From: Desulfuromonas sp.
GTDB taxonomy: Bacteria; Desulfobacterota; Desulfuromonadia; Desulfuromonadales; Desulfuromonadaceae
Direction: 5' to 3'
DNA length: 58,199 nt
NCBI GenBank assembly: GCA_002869685.1
Contig: PKUE01000142.1
Location: 1-58,199 of the forward strand
Shown: one piece after another, positions 1 to 7,642 of the stretch
Numbering within the stretch: position 1 is the first letter of the stretch
Layout: each line of letters starts with the position of its first letter
Translations under genes and position numbers: made by a program
Notes under the pieces: generated by a model
Database searches by the model: none
What the model was told of the DNA's origin: nothing
The model's input: only the letters and a program-made list of their open reading frames with translations

Positions 1-307
1 CGCCGATGTGGCCGGCCTGACACAGGGCGTCGACCTTTTCGAGCATCTGATGTTCGGTGCAGAAATCTGTGGCACTGCCGTGATTATGGCCTTCATGTTG
101 ATCGACCTGCTGTGCGGGTTGTTCATGTTCATGCACATCGGCGTCATGTCCATGATCATCATGCGGTGTTTCAACATGCTGTTGTTCGTCATCATGGTCG
201 TGGTCATGGGTTGCCGATTGGCTAGGCCCGATTAGGACACTGATTGTCAGCAAGATCAGGGCTGCGATAGCGACAGATCGGTTCCAGTTTTTTATCATGT
301 TCATCAT
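1..307 (-). CDS. RND efflux periplasmic adaptor, N-terminal part (cut by window edge)
   Basis: About 102 residues are visible before the window edge. An N-terminal hydrophobic signal segment is followed by a low-complexity stretch very rich in His and Asp (HDHDHDDE and similar runs), then a Cys/His-containing segment (FCTEHQM). This composition is typical of membrane-fusion (CusB/CzcB-like) subunits of heavy-metal RND pumps, where the His-rich N-terminus binds metal in the periplasm. The start codon lies 3 bp after the stop of the outer-membrane factor gene, and AAGGAA in the end of that gene serves as ribosome site, so the two are co-transcribed. The family assignment rests on context and composition, because the conserved lipoyl and barrel domains lie outside the window. 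Confidence 0.6.
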   Translation of the reverse strand, partial: MMNMIKNWNRSVAIAALILLTISVLIGPSQSATHDHDHDDEQQHVETPHDDHGHDADVHEHEQPAQQVDQHEGHNHGSATDFCTEHQMLEKVDALCQAGHIG

Positions 308-310
308 GCT

Positions 311-1657
311 TTATTCCTTATCTGAATCGGCCAGCGCGGCCGTTGTTCCAGGGGGGTCGAAATCGAACAGGACTTCCAGATCGGTGAGGCTGCGGTGATA
401 GTCGGCGAGTGCGCTCAGATAACGATCCTCACTTTCGATCAGACGTCCTTGGGCATCAAGCACATCAAGGACGCTGTATTTGCCTTGTTGATAGCCGAAT
501 GTAACCGTGTCAAAGACCGATTGCGTTGCGGGTAACAGCTGTTGTTCAAAGGTGGTGATTTCTTGATGGGCGATGGTTGTCAATCGATGGTTTTCAACCA
601 GTTGTTGCCAGATCACCTGCCGGGTCTCAAGCAGGGTTTGTCGGGCCTGGCTGCTGCGGTGTTGGGCGGCTGCTATGGCGCCGCGATTGCGGTCAAACAG
701 TGGCAACGGTACGGAAAAACCAGCAACCAACGCTTGATCTTCAGTGCCGCTGTCGTGTTTGATACCCAGCGACAGCGTGACATCCTGAAAGCGATTGGCC
801 TGTTCGAGCTCGAACAGGGCCTGTTCAAGGTGCTGGTTTTGGCGAGCGAGACGCACGGTTGCAGTCTGGTCGATCCTGGCACGAAACTCGGCAAGGTCAG
901 GGAGCCGCTGCACGTCGGTCAATGATCCGTCCAAAGGCCCCATCTCTTCTTCGCGGCCTTGCCACAGCGAACACAACTGCTGTCGGCGAGCTTTAAGGGT
1001 GGTCTGAGCCGCCTTAAGACGTAACTGGGCCTGCGCCTGCAGCGGCATAATCCGCTGTGCTTCGAGAGCGGCCTTTTTGCCGGCCCGGATCGATTCTTCG
1101 ATGCTGTTGATCAGGGTGAGACACTGGGTCACATTTTTTTCTGCCTGACGCAGTTGTTTCCGGGCGACAAGGGCTTCGCGGTACAGCTGTCGGGTCTGAC
1201 GAATCACCTGCGCGGTCCGCAACTCTTGTTGTATCGCGGCGGCATTGTTGTGTCGGCTGGCGATCTGTTGGCGGTGGCCTCGTTTGTTGCCCAGTTCAAG
1301 GCGCTGACTCAGGGTCAGGGTGGTCTGCATTGCATCCGTGCCGCTGTAAGCACCACTGCCGGCAAATTCTTCGAATTCTACCGACAACTCCGGATTCGGC
1401 GCTACTGACAGTTGTCGCCCTGCGGCTTCAATGGCGTGGACCTCATACTGTCCTGCTTTGAGGGCGGCATTACTTTCCAGTGCCATCAGGATGGCACGCT
1501 GAATGGTAAGTTTTTGTCGGGTCTGTTGTGTATAGTGCGCTTGTGGTGGTGTTTCTTGTGGGGAAAATGCGTACCCCAGCGTCGGCAGACACACGAATGT
1601 TGCAACAACGCCTGAAACCATCCACAGCGACTTAAGGGACTTTGCCAAACTGGGCAT
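311..1657 (-). CDS. TolC-family outer membrane factor (CusC/CzcC-like)
   Basis: A 448-residue outer-membrane factor for metal or drug efflux. It has a signal peptide (about residues 1-30) and two helical repeats rich in Gln, Ala and Leu, with the usual APNPELSVEFEE and PLFDRNRGAI motifs near the start of each repeat. Length fits the OEP/TolC family (PF02321). A GGAGG site precedes the ATG by 6 bases. It sits between a Cys/His-rich exported protein upstream and a His-rich adaptor downstream, which points to a tripartite heavy-metal (Cu/Ag or Co/Zn/Cd) exporter. The inner-membrane pump would lie outside the window. Metal specificity cannot be read from this protein. Confidence 0.88.
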   Translation of the reverse strand: MPSLAKSLKSLWMVSGVVATFVCLPTLGYAFSPQETPPQAHYTQQTRQKLTIQRAILMALESNAALKAGQYEVHAIEAAGRQLSVAPNPELSVEFEEFAGSGAYSGTDAMQTTLTLSQRLELGNKRGHRQQIASRHNNAAAIQQELRTAQVIRQTRQLYREALVARKQLRQAEKNVTQCLTLINSIEESIRAGKKAALEAQRIMPLQAQAQLRLKAAQTTLKARRQQLCSLWQGREEEMGPLDGSLTDVQRLPDLAEFRARIDQTATVRLARQNQHLEQALFELEQANRFQDVTLSLGIKHDSGTEDQALVAGFSVPLPLFDRNRGAIAAAQHRSSQARQTLLETRQVIWQQLVENHRLTTIAHQEITTFEQQLLPATQSVFDTVTFGYQQGKYSVLDVLDAQGRLIESEDRYLSALADYHRSLTDLEVLFDFDPPGTTAALADSDKE

Positions 1658-1738
1658 CGTACACCTCCATCGTTAACTGATTGAATTGTCTGTAAATAAA
1701 AATCGCGGACGGACAAGACACAGCAATCGACCTGCGAA

Positions 1739-1752
1739 CACACAAAGGTGTG
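1739..1752. promoter_or_regulatory. CACAC-N4-GTGTG inverted repeat upstream of the efflux gene
   Basis: A perfect 5-bp-arm inverted repeat with a 4-base spacer lies about 80 bases before the outer-membrane factor start, in the only gap of the efflux cluster. It could be an operator, for example for a metal-responsive regulator, but nothing in the window identifies the binding protein. Confidence 0.2.
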
Positions 1753-1806
1753 CTGAAATGTGTCAATCAGTGGGTATTGGTCCGGGTGTGGTCAACCTGG
1801 CAGTGT

Positions 1807-2238
1807 TTAACGACGTAAGACAATCGTGCGGTGATGGACAATCTGTTGTGAAACGCGCGGCTGCGCAACAAAAAAGGGCTGAGGCGGATTGAGAGGTGCA
1901 GAGCAGGTGGTTAAAATCTGTTGGCAGGGCAACAACAGACTGACAACCTGATGTTTAAACAAGTCCTGACGTTGTCGGGCTGTGGTGTAATTTGCCGAAG
2001 GCAAGAGATCCAGACAGGGGCCGGTATGGTCCTCACAGGAAAAATGTGACGAATGATCCGAACATTCTTTTTCAGCAGAATGGGACAACTGGTTGCACCC
2101 CAGATGGCGCTGTTCCAGCTTGGTCGTTTCCTGATCACAAAAACACCAGACAAAGCCATAGACGTTTGACTGGCAGATGAACAGCATAAGAATCAGGCTG
2201 AAAGCTGAAAAGAATTTGGATTTTTTTTGCGTCAACAT
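1807..2238 (-). CDS. Cys/His-rich exported small protein of metal-efflux loci
   Basis: A 143-residue protein with an N-terminal signal peptide or anchor (about residues 8-28). After it come many Cys and His residues: WCFCDQE, GCNQLSH, HSSHFSCEDHTGPCLDL, then a hydrophilic tail ending TIVLRR. The HxGPCxDL motif and the short basic C-terminal tail recall small hypothetical proteins that sit first in CzcCBA-type operons of delta-proteobacteria. A periplasmic metal-binding or sensing role is inferred from the Cys/His content and the position upstream of the outer-membrane factor. No enzymatic motif is visible. Confidence 0.65.
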   Translation of the reverse strand: MLTQKKSKFFSAFSLILMLFICQSNVYGFVWCFCDQETTKLEQRHLGCNQLSHSAEKECSDHSSHFSCEDHTGPCLDLLPSANYTTARQRQDLFKHQVVSLLLPCQQILTTCSAPLNPPQPFFVAQPRVSQQIVHHRTIVLRR

Positions 2239-2291
2239 GGCTGGTACTCTAATCGGTCAGCCCGGTCAAGAGCAAGTGGTTTTTTATCAGA

Positions 2292-2786
2292 CTAGAGTTC
2301 TCTTTGGCCGTTGACTTTGCGCCATTGCCAGGGAGGTTGGGCCGCAGGTTGAGACCACAGGCCGATTTTTTGCCGTTTTGCATTGATTTGGCTGTCCATC
2401 CAGTCGGAACAGAATGCCTTGCGGCACAGGTTACCCCGAACCCAGGCATAGCCCTGAGCAACCATCATCTCATTGATCGATCGCCCCTCAAGAGTCGTTA
2501 ACAACGCAACAGCACGTCCCTGTTCATCCTGACGAAGGGTTTCCAGGCGAAACGGTTGGCGGGTGAGGCGTTCAAGGCGACGCGTTGCTGCGATCCCAAA
2601 AGATTGACCTTCATCCGGGATATCGATGCCGTAAAGCCGTACCTGTTTGCGATGAAAACCGTCAACGACGACGGTAAGAGTATGCTGCGCGTCAATGGCT
2701 GCAACGACGATAGTTGATTCAGCGGCACAGTTGAATGGCGTAAGCACGAAGAGAACGATAAATAGAACACTGGCAAAATTTATCAT
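2292..2786 (-). CDS. secreted thermonuclease-family protein (SNase-like)
   Basis: A 164-residue protein with a cleavable signal peptide (INFASVLFIVLFVLTPFNCA) and one staphylococcal-nuclease-like fold (PF00565). The VRLYGIDIPDEGQSFG motif holds the Arg and Asp residues of the active site. It continues with RAVALLTTLEGRSINEMMVAQGYAW in two blocks and a Cys-containing tail typical of the family. The ATG at 2786 was chosen because GGAGAA lies 8 bases before it; a longer reading from upstream Met codons would bury the signal peptide. It should degrade nucleic acid in the periplasm or outside the cell. It is divergent from the esterase gene. Confidence 0.82.
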   Translation of the reverse strand: MINFASVLFIVLFVLTPFNCAAESTIVVAAIDAQHTLTVVVDGFHRKQVRLYGIDIPDEGQSFGIAATRRLERLTRQPFRLETLRQDEQGRAVALLTTLEGRSINEMMVAQGYAWVRGNLCRKAFCSDWMDSQINAKRQKIGLWSQPAAQPPWQWRKVNGQREL

Positions 2787-2873
2787 TGGCGCGTTTCTCC
2801 GGAAAAGTGTCGAAAAGTTCATGCGTTTCATGTCGGCACAATTCCGCTGAAGCTTTGTTGCGTTTTTGTAACG

Positions 2874-2902
2874 TTGACCTGTGTCGAAAAGCACCGTAGC
2901 AT
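2874..2902 (+). promoter_or_regulatory. sigma-70-type promoter of the GDSL esterase gene
   Basis: TTGACC (2874-2879) and TAGCAT (2897-2902) are separated by 17 bases. They lie about 40 bases before the GTG start at 2941, in the gap between the divergent nuclease and esterase genes. Confidence 0.5.
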
Positions 2903-2940
2903 GGGAAAAATATGAGCGATCTAATATCACGAGGTTAAAT

Positions 2941-3555
2941 GTGAAGCAGTTTATGAAATCATGGCGACCAGGGATCATTTTGGCACTCCTCCTGTTATGC
3001 GGATGTCAGCAATCGCATCTCACCCCGCTTTCGGAAGAGGGGGTTATTCTGGCCTTCGGCGACAGCCTGACGGTGGGCGTTGGTGCCAATCGTGCTGACA
3101 GCTATCCCAGTGTCCTGCAGCAACTCAGTGGCCATCGGGTTGTCAATGGTGGCATTTCCGGAGAAACTACAGCAGAAGGAGTTAAACGCCTGCCCAAGGT
3201 TCTGGCTGATACGGAACCGGAATTGCTGCTGCTCTTGGAAGGGGGCAACGACATTCTGCGCAATCGGGATCTGAACCAGACCAAACAACATCTGGCGACC
3301 ATGATCGAATATGCTCAGAATCAGGGGGTGCAGGTGGTACTGATCGCAGTGCCTGAAAAAAATCTGTTCTCCGATCAGGCGCCTCTTTATCGGGAACTGG
3401 CAGAGCAGTACAAGTTGCTGTTGCTGGACGAGATGGTTTCCGATCTGTTGCGCACCCCATCGTACAAATCCGACACCATTCATCTCAATGCCCGGGGTTA
3501 TCGGGCCATGGCCGAAGAAATTTACGCCGAACTGGAGCGAGAAGGGGCTTTTTAA
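2941..3555 (+). CDS. GDSL-type arylesterase lipoprotein (TesA-like)
   Basis: An SGNH/GDSL hydrolase of 204 residues. Block I is FGDSLTVGVGA (catalytic Ser), block II NGGISGETT, block III EGGNDILR, and block V SDTIHLNARGY with the catalytic Asp and His. This is the arrangement of TesA-like lysophospholipase or arylesterase. The N-terminus has a lipoprotein signal (ALLLLCGC), so the enzyme is probably lipid-anchored in the periplasm. The GTG start was chosen for the GAGG six bases upstream. The frame is open further upstream but lacks a ribosome site and would spoil the lipobox. A bidirectional hairpin terminator follows. Confidence 0.85.
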   Translation: MKQFMKSWRPGIILALLLLCGCQQSHLTPLSEEGVILAFGDSLTVGVGANRADSYPSVLQQLSGHRVVNGGISGETTAEGVKRLPKVLADTEPELLLLLEGGNDILRNRDLNQTKQHLATMIEYAQNQGVQVVLIAVPEKNLFSDQAPLYRELAEQYKLLLLDEMVSDLLRTPSYKSDTIHLNARGYRAMAEEIYAELEREGAF

Positions 3556-3571
3556 TCCGGGTTCGGCAATG

Positions 3572-3613
3572 AAAAAAGGCCACGTCACACTCTGTTGCGA
3601 CGTGGCCTTTTTT
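3572..3613. terminator. bidirectional intrinsic terminator
   Basis: A 15-base A-rich to T-rich inverted repeat: aaaaaaggccacgtc, then a 12-base loop, then gacgtggcctttttt. It has a T run on either strand and lies between the convergent esterase and REC-PATAN genes. Confidence 0.9.
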
Positions 3614-3614
3614 A

Positions 3615-4802
3615 TTACATCCGAAAGTCTTCGGCAATCAACTTGGTCATTTTTTCAATCTTCAGTTTGGCCATGCCGATACCGGAATCCGAGGTCAGAA
3701 TCAGGACCAGGTGGACATGGGCTTTGCCGGGTTGAGATTTCAACGGATCTGTCCCTTCATTGAAGCAACGGGCGAAGATATGGGCATGCTCAGATTCGAT
3801 ATGAACCAGCTGGCCCAGGCCAATGCCCATCTCCATGGTCGCTTTTTGTGCAGTCATCAGCAGATTGTTAGCCAGTACGCCAACCTCCTTCATATTGCCT
3901 TTTGCCTCAGTGGTCAGCAGTGCCAGTGATTCTCCAGCAGGGGTAAATACGCCAACACCGGCAAATCCGTCAACCTGGTTAAATTCTTTGAGTTTTTCTT
4001 GAACAGTCATGAGGTTTATCTCCTTATTTAGGGTGTTATTATCCGGTACGCTACCGGGGGCCAGGTCGGATTGAGACACTGTCTCCTGAATATCCAACAT
4101 GATCGCATCAGAAATCGGTTCAGTCATATGCAGCTGTTTTTCATCTTCCAGCCGCAGGGCATCCAATAACAGGTGATTCAATTTGCTGGTAATACCGCGC
4201 TGACGTTGAGTGTCGGGTGGTTGCATTTCGATAACCACATCCTGCCAGCCGAAGATGGTATAAGCGGCTTTATCGCCGTTCTGGCCATTGCATTGGGCGT
4301 CAATGAGTTCGCCCTGATGGAAAAACAGCATGGCGACTTTTTCTCCCTGTTTGATTCTCAGCGTGCAGCTCTTTTTCTCCAACTCCATCAACTGAACAAA
4401 CGTCGGCAGGGTGATCCCCTGGACAAATCCCTGCGTTTTGTTGGCCAGGGTCTGGCGGATCTTGTCTGCCATGACGGACAACTCGGTCGGTTTTTCCAGA
4501 TATTGAACAGAGCCGAATTTACGGATGTGTTTTTCGATATTCGGTGTGCCGAAGGCTGTCATAACAATGACGGGAGTGGATGAAAAGTGGCTGCTCATGA
4601 TCGCCAATAACTCAAAGCCATCCATGACCGGCATCTTCAAATCGGTAATCAACAAGTCAACCGTGGTGAATTTGAGGACTTCCAAAGCCTCCTTGCCGTT
4701 GTGGGCAGTGAAGACTTTGACATCGTCCAGACGGGACTTGAGTCCTTCGGTCAGACTGAGCAGAAATTTCTTTTCATCATCAACGATGAGGATCTGTTTC
4801 AT
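3615..4802 (-). CDS. response regulator with PATAN (DUF4388) and Roadblock/LC7-like domains
   Basis: A 395-residue fusion. Residues 1-120 are a receiver domain (IVDDEKK acidic pocket, phospho-acceptor Asp54 in LITDLKMP, Lys in LEKPTE). Residues of about 128-215 match the PATAN/DUF4388 type (ITLPTFVQLMELEKKSCTLR, then FFHQGELIDAQCNGQ). The C-terminal part from about 265 to 395 resembles a Roadblock/LC7 domain (VDGFAGVGVFTPAGESLAL), a family that often regulates small Ras-like GTPases such as MglA. There is no DNA-binding domain, so output is probably by protein contact. A sigma-54-like promoter precedes it, and an NtrC-type regulator gene lies directly upstream. Roadblock assignment is by pattern only. 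Confidence 0.75.
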   Translation of the reverse strand: MKQILIVDDEKKFLLSLTEGLKSRLDDVKVFTAHNGKEALEVLKFTTVDLLITDLKMPVMDGFELLAIMSSHFSSTPVIVMTAFGTPNIEKHIRKFGSVQYLEKPTELSVMADKIRQTLANKTQGFVQGITLPTFVQLMELEKKSCTLRIKQGEKVAMLFFHQGELIDAQCNGQNGDKAAYTIFGWQDVVIEMQPPDTQRQRGITSKLNHLLLDALRLEDEKQLHMTEPISDAIMLDIQETVSQSDLAPGSVPDNNTLNKEINLMTVQEKLKEFNQVDGFAGVGVFTPAGESLALLTTEAKGNMKEVGVLANNLLMTAQKATMEMGIGLGQLVHIESEHAHIFARCFNEGTDPLKSQPGKAHVHLVLILTSDSGIGMAKLKIEKMTKLIAEDFRM

Positions 4803-4837
4803 GGAGGGTCCTCTACAGTTTAAGTTTCCTTTCTATA

Positions 4838-4855
4838 GAGCAACCGACATGCCAA
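4838..4855 (-). promoter_or_regulatory. sigma-54-like promoter of the REC-PATAN-Roadblock gene
   Basis: Read on the minus strand, TTGGCATGTCGGTTGCTC carries GG and GC 12 bases apart, as in the -24/-12 consensus TGGCAC-N5-TTGCW. It ends 36 bases before the ATG at 4802. The neighbouring gene upstream encodes a sigma-54 activator, which supports the reading. Confidence 0.6.
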
Positions 4856-4936
4856 ACGTACATATTGCTTATTTCCTTCGTAATTATAAATAGTTGCAAG
4901 GTATGAGTTTCGTAGGGGAGGGCGGGGATGATCAGA

Positions 4937-4978
4937 TTGAACGGGTCAATTTGAACGGGTAGGTCAATTTGAACGGGT
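4937..4978. repeat. three copies of TTGAACGGGT across a stop codon
   Basis: The 10-mer TTGAACGGGT occurs at 4937, 4951 and 4969. On the minus strand the last 15 bases of the NtrC-type gene, including its stop, are copied again just downstream. It looks like a small slippage duplication that left the reading frame intact. Confidence 0.8.
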
Positions 4979-6313
4979 GGCGTATTCTTTAAGACGCCTT
5001 TTCAGCGTTGACAGGGAAATACCCAAGGTATTTGACGTTTGGGTAAGATTGCCCTGTTGGGCGTCAAGGACGGTAAGGATGTGATGACGGATCACCATTT
5101 CGAGTGTCTGGTGACCGTCATGGGAAGATTTTGCCGAGGTTGCGGACGACGATCGCAGCAACTCAGAAGGATAGATGCCTCCTTGGCGTTGAAAAATCAC
5201 CGCACGCTCAATGATGTTTTTCAGTTCACGCACGTTTCCCGGCCAATGATACTGGCACAAGTGGTCGAGCTCCTCCGGCGCAAGGATCATGTGCGCGGCA
5301 TCGGGAATTTTATTGAGGAAGTGTCGGCACAGGTCAGGGATATCCTGCTGGCGCTGGCGCAGTGGCGGGACATGAATCCGCAGCACATTGAGGCGGAAGT
5401 AAAGATCCTCACGAAAGCGGTTATCCTTAACCGCCTGTTCGATGTCACGATTGGTCGCGGCAATTATGCGGACATCAACCGGCTTGAGAGAATGACTGCC
5501 GAGCTTCCGTACCTGACCTTCTTCGAGGACGCTAAGCAGTTTGCTCTGCAGATGCAAAGGCATTTCGCCGATTTCATCGAGCAGCAGGGTGCCACCATCG
5601 GCCATTTCGAAAATACCTTTGCGGGTTTCTGTCGCACCGGTGAAAGCGCCTTTAACCGTGCCGAACAGTTCCGCTTCTATCAGGTTTTCGGGCAGGGCGG
5701 CGCAGTTGATACTGAGAAAACCGTTGTCGGCGCGTTGACTGTGAAAATGGATGTATTTGGCCACGACATTTTTACCGGTTCCGGTTTCCCCCGTGATAAT
5801 AACCGGTGCCTGGCTTTGTGCGGCCCGCTGGACAATATCCTCGGTGTCTTGCAGACCGCCGTGACTGACCAGCACGGTATCACTATGTTCGCGATGCCGT
5901 TTGTAATGTTGCAGGGCGACGTTTTTCTCCAACTCCTGAGTATGAAACATCTGCTCGATGGATAAGCGCAACTCATCCAGCTCAAACGGTTTGGACAGAT
6001 AATCGTGGGCGCCGACCTGGATTCCCTTCACAGCACTTTCAAAACTGGGGTAGGCCGTGATGAAAATAATTTTCACCTGATCATTAACCTGCAGCAGCTG
6101 AGGGCATAAATTACGGCCTTCACCGTCAGGCAGTTTCTGGTCGAGCAGAATGATATCGACATGATGTTTTTTACAAAAGGCCAGACCATCCTGACCTTTA
6201 TGGGCAATGTGAATAGTGAGATTCTGACTGTGCAAACCGATTTTAATCGCATCACAGAACAACTCGTCATCATCAATGATCAACAGGCTTTTTTTAGTCG
6301 AGGAGGCTGTCAC
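4964..6313 (-). CDS. NtrC-family sigma-54-dependent response regulator
   Basis: A 449-residue transcription activator. It has a receiver domain (IIDDDE pocket, phospho-acceptor Asp58 in [12 protein letters not shown]), then an AAA+ sigma-54 interaction domain with Walker A GETGTGKN, the GAFTGA loop and Walker [12 protein letters not shown]-terminal Fis-type helix-turn-helix ([20 protein letters not shown]) follows. The GTG start was chosen because GGAGGG lies 5 bases upstream. It overlaps the end of the histidine kinase gene by 20 bases, so the two are a translationally coupled two-component pair. Likely targets include the sigma-54-like promoter just downstream. Confidence 0.92.
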   Translation of the reverse strand: MTASSTKKSLLIIDDDELFCDAIKIGLHSQNLTIHIAHKGQDGLAFCKKHHVDIILLDQKLPDGEGRNLCPQLLQVNDQVKIIFITAYPSFESAVKGIQVGAHDYLSKPFELDELRLSIEQMFHTQELEKNVALQHYKRHREHSDTVLVSHGGLQDTEDIVQRAAQSQAPVIITGETGTGKNVVAKYIHFHSQRADNGFLSINCAALPENLIEAELFGTVKGAFTGATETRKGIFEMADGGTLLLDEIGEMPLHLQSKLLSVLEEGQVRKLGSHSLKPVDVRIIAATNRDIEQAVKDNRFREDLYFRLNVLRIHVPPLRQRQQDIPDLCRHFLNKIPDAAHMILAPEELDHLCQYHWPGNVRELKNIIERAVIFQRQGGIYPSELLRSSSATSAKSSHDGHQTLEMVIRHHILTVLDAQQGNLTQTSNTLGISLSTLKRRLKEYATRSN

Positions 6314-7376
6314 TATGACCCTCCGGAATGGAAATCGATACCGTGGTGCCAATGTTTTCTTCGCTGGTGATTTCAATGGTGCAGTTCATTCGTGCCAGCA
6401 TTTTGCGACAGATCACCAGACCCAGGCCGGTCCCCTGAGGTTTCAGGGTGAAAAACGGCTTAAACAGATTGTTCACTTCTCGTTCGGAAATACCGCAGCC
6501 TGAGTCGGTGATATGAATCCAGATAAATCCATGGCTCAGGCGGGTGCTCATCTCAATGGTTTTCGGTGTCCTGTTCTCAAGGGCATCGGCGGCATTGGTG
6601 AAGATATTGAGCAGCACCTGCTGTAACGCCCGTGGATCGACAAACGCCCATTTTGCTTTGAGATGAAAATCGGTATTGATACAGATCCCCTTATTGGAAA
6701 AATCGGACCAGACCAGGGAAATGAAATTATCGAGAAACTGGGATAGATTGATGTGAGACAGGTCCGGGCTTTCGTACATGTTGATATTACGTAAGCTTTT
6801 CAACAAAAATTCCACCCGCCTCAACTCATCCAGCGAACGATCGACAAATTCAAGCACCGTGTCCTGTGAGAAAGTGTGAAAGTTGTCTTTGAGAACGCTT
6901 AACGCCATTTTGGCCGAGTTGATCGGATTGCCGATTTCATGGCGAATTCCGGAAAAGACGTACCCCAGATTGTCCATGGTATTTACGGCATCGGCGACCG
7001 ACTCCAAACGCATCTTTTCCGTAATGTCCTGAATAAACACCCACAAAAATCGGTTGGCAGCGATGGGATAGACCGAATAACCAAGCACCTTGTCATGATA
7101 TTGAAACGATGCTGAAATCGGTGTTGTGACGGGAATGTCGCTGCCCAGGGTCTCAAACAGTAAGTGCTTGAGAGTAGGATAATCGGCAATCGCTATCTGC
7201 GGAGTCAGCAGTTTTTCAGCGGCAGGATTGAAAAAAGCGATTTTTTCATGTTCAAGGTCAAAGACCATGATCCCCAAATTGATATCTTCGAAAATATCAG
7301 CAAAGATGCACACCCCGGGGCAGGCTCCTTTACCGATTGGGCAGATATGGTTTTCGCGACAGGGATAGAGGGTCAT
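6294..7376 (-). CDS. PAS-domain sensor histidine kinase with N-terminal Cys cluster
   Basis: A 360-residue cytoplasmic kinase with no membrane segment. The first 23 residues hold four Cys (C6, C12, C19, C23) around a CPIGKGACPGVC motif, then a PAS domain (about 30-145; INLGIMVFDLEHEKIAFFNPAAEKLL). The phospho-acceptor His is in GIRHEIGNPINSAK, followed by a HATPase_c domain (N box NIFTNAADALENR, G boxes DSGCGISE and GTGLGLVICR). The ATG at 7376 was chosen because GGAG lies 8 bases upstream. A GEMM riboswitch occupies the leader. The partner is the overlapping NtrC-type regulator. The Cys cluster could bind a metal or sense redox, which is inference. Confidence 0.88.
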   Translation of the reverse strand: MTLYPCRENHICPIGKGACPGVCIFADIFEDINLGIMVFDLEHEKIAFFNPAAEKLLTPQIAIADYPTLKHLLFETLGSDIPVTTPISASFQYHDKVLGYSVYPIAANRFLWVFIQDITEKMRLESVADAVNTMDNLGYVFSGIRHEIGNPINSAKMALSVLKDNFHTFSQDTVLEFVDRSLDELRRVEFLLKSLRNINMYESPDLSHINLSQFLDNFISLVWSDFSNKGICINTDFHLKAKWAFVDPRALQQVLLNIFTNAADALENRTPKTIEMSTRLSHGFIWIHITDSGCGISEREVNNLFKPFFTLKPQGTGLGLVICRKMLARMNCTIEITSEENIGTTVSISIPEGHSDSLLD

Positions 7377-7377
7377 G

Positions 7378-7431
7378 GTTATTGCTCCATTGAATTCAAT
7401 AGTAAAACTCAGGGTGTGACAGGGCAATAAC
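7378..7431 (-). promoter_or_regulatory. predicted start-codon-proximal hairpin of the riboswitch platform
   Basis: On the minus strand GTTATTGC (7431-7424) is perfectly complementary to GCAATAAC (7385-7378). The latter lies between the GGAG ribosome site and the ATG. Formation of this stem would hinder translation, so the platform may act at translation. This is a prediction from base pairing only. Confidence 0.4.
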
Positions 7432-7496
7432 GCAGGATCCGACCCGCAACGAGGCACAGCCGTTTTAAGATAGGAAATAATGAATGGCATTCACCA

Positions 7497-7573
7497 TTTT
7501 GGCAGCCCGGCGATCCAGGATTGGACCCGTAGCTTTGCGTCACCGAATTACTCCGGTTTTGCCTTTGTCTATT
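7497..7573 (-). ncRNA. GEMM-I cyclic-dinucleotide riboswitch aptamer
   Basis: The minus strand reads AAAGGCAAAACC, then a stem closed by a GTAA (GNRA) tetraloop (CCGGA-GTAA-TTCGG), then the hallmark GACGCAAAGCTACGGGTCC. A second stem ends in GGATCGCCGGGCTGCC. These are the conserved elements of GEMM-I aptamers. The base just before CAAA, equivalent to G20 of the Vc2 riboswitch, is G, which favours c-di-GMP over cyclic AMP-GMP; that ligand call is tentative. It lies about 120 bases upstream of the PAS kinase start and just after a good promoter. Confidence 0.88.
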
Positions 7574-7597
7574 ATAGATGAATCTTATGAAGGGTGA

Positions 7598-7626
7598 ATA
7601 CTATAGAGAGGTCTAATTTTTGTCAA
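7598..7626 (-). promoter_or_regulatory. sigma-70-type promoter of the riboswitch-kinase transcript
   Basis: TTGACA (7626-7621) and TAGTAT (7603-7598) on the minus strand are 17 bases apart. Transcription would begin around 7591, placing the GEMM aptamer at the very 5' end of the RNA. The promoter lies just past the stop of the DUF89 gene. Confidence 0.65.
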
Positions 7627-7642
7627 GTTTGGAAAGTGTGTT

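Noticed and set aside
8-235. A 75-residue Met-rich frame on the plus strand
   Set aside because: It is the reverse of the His-rich adaptor gene: CAT His codons read as ATG on the other strand.
5039-5965. A 308-residue open frame on the plus strand opposite the NtrC-type regulator
   Set aside because: Low-complexity shadow of a well-supported minus-strand gene with AAA+ motifs; no ribosome site and no family resemblance.
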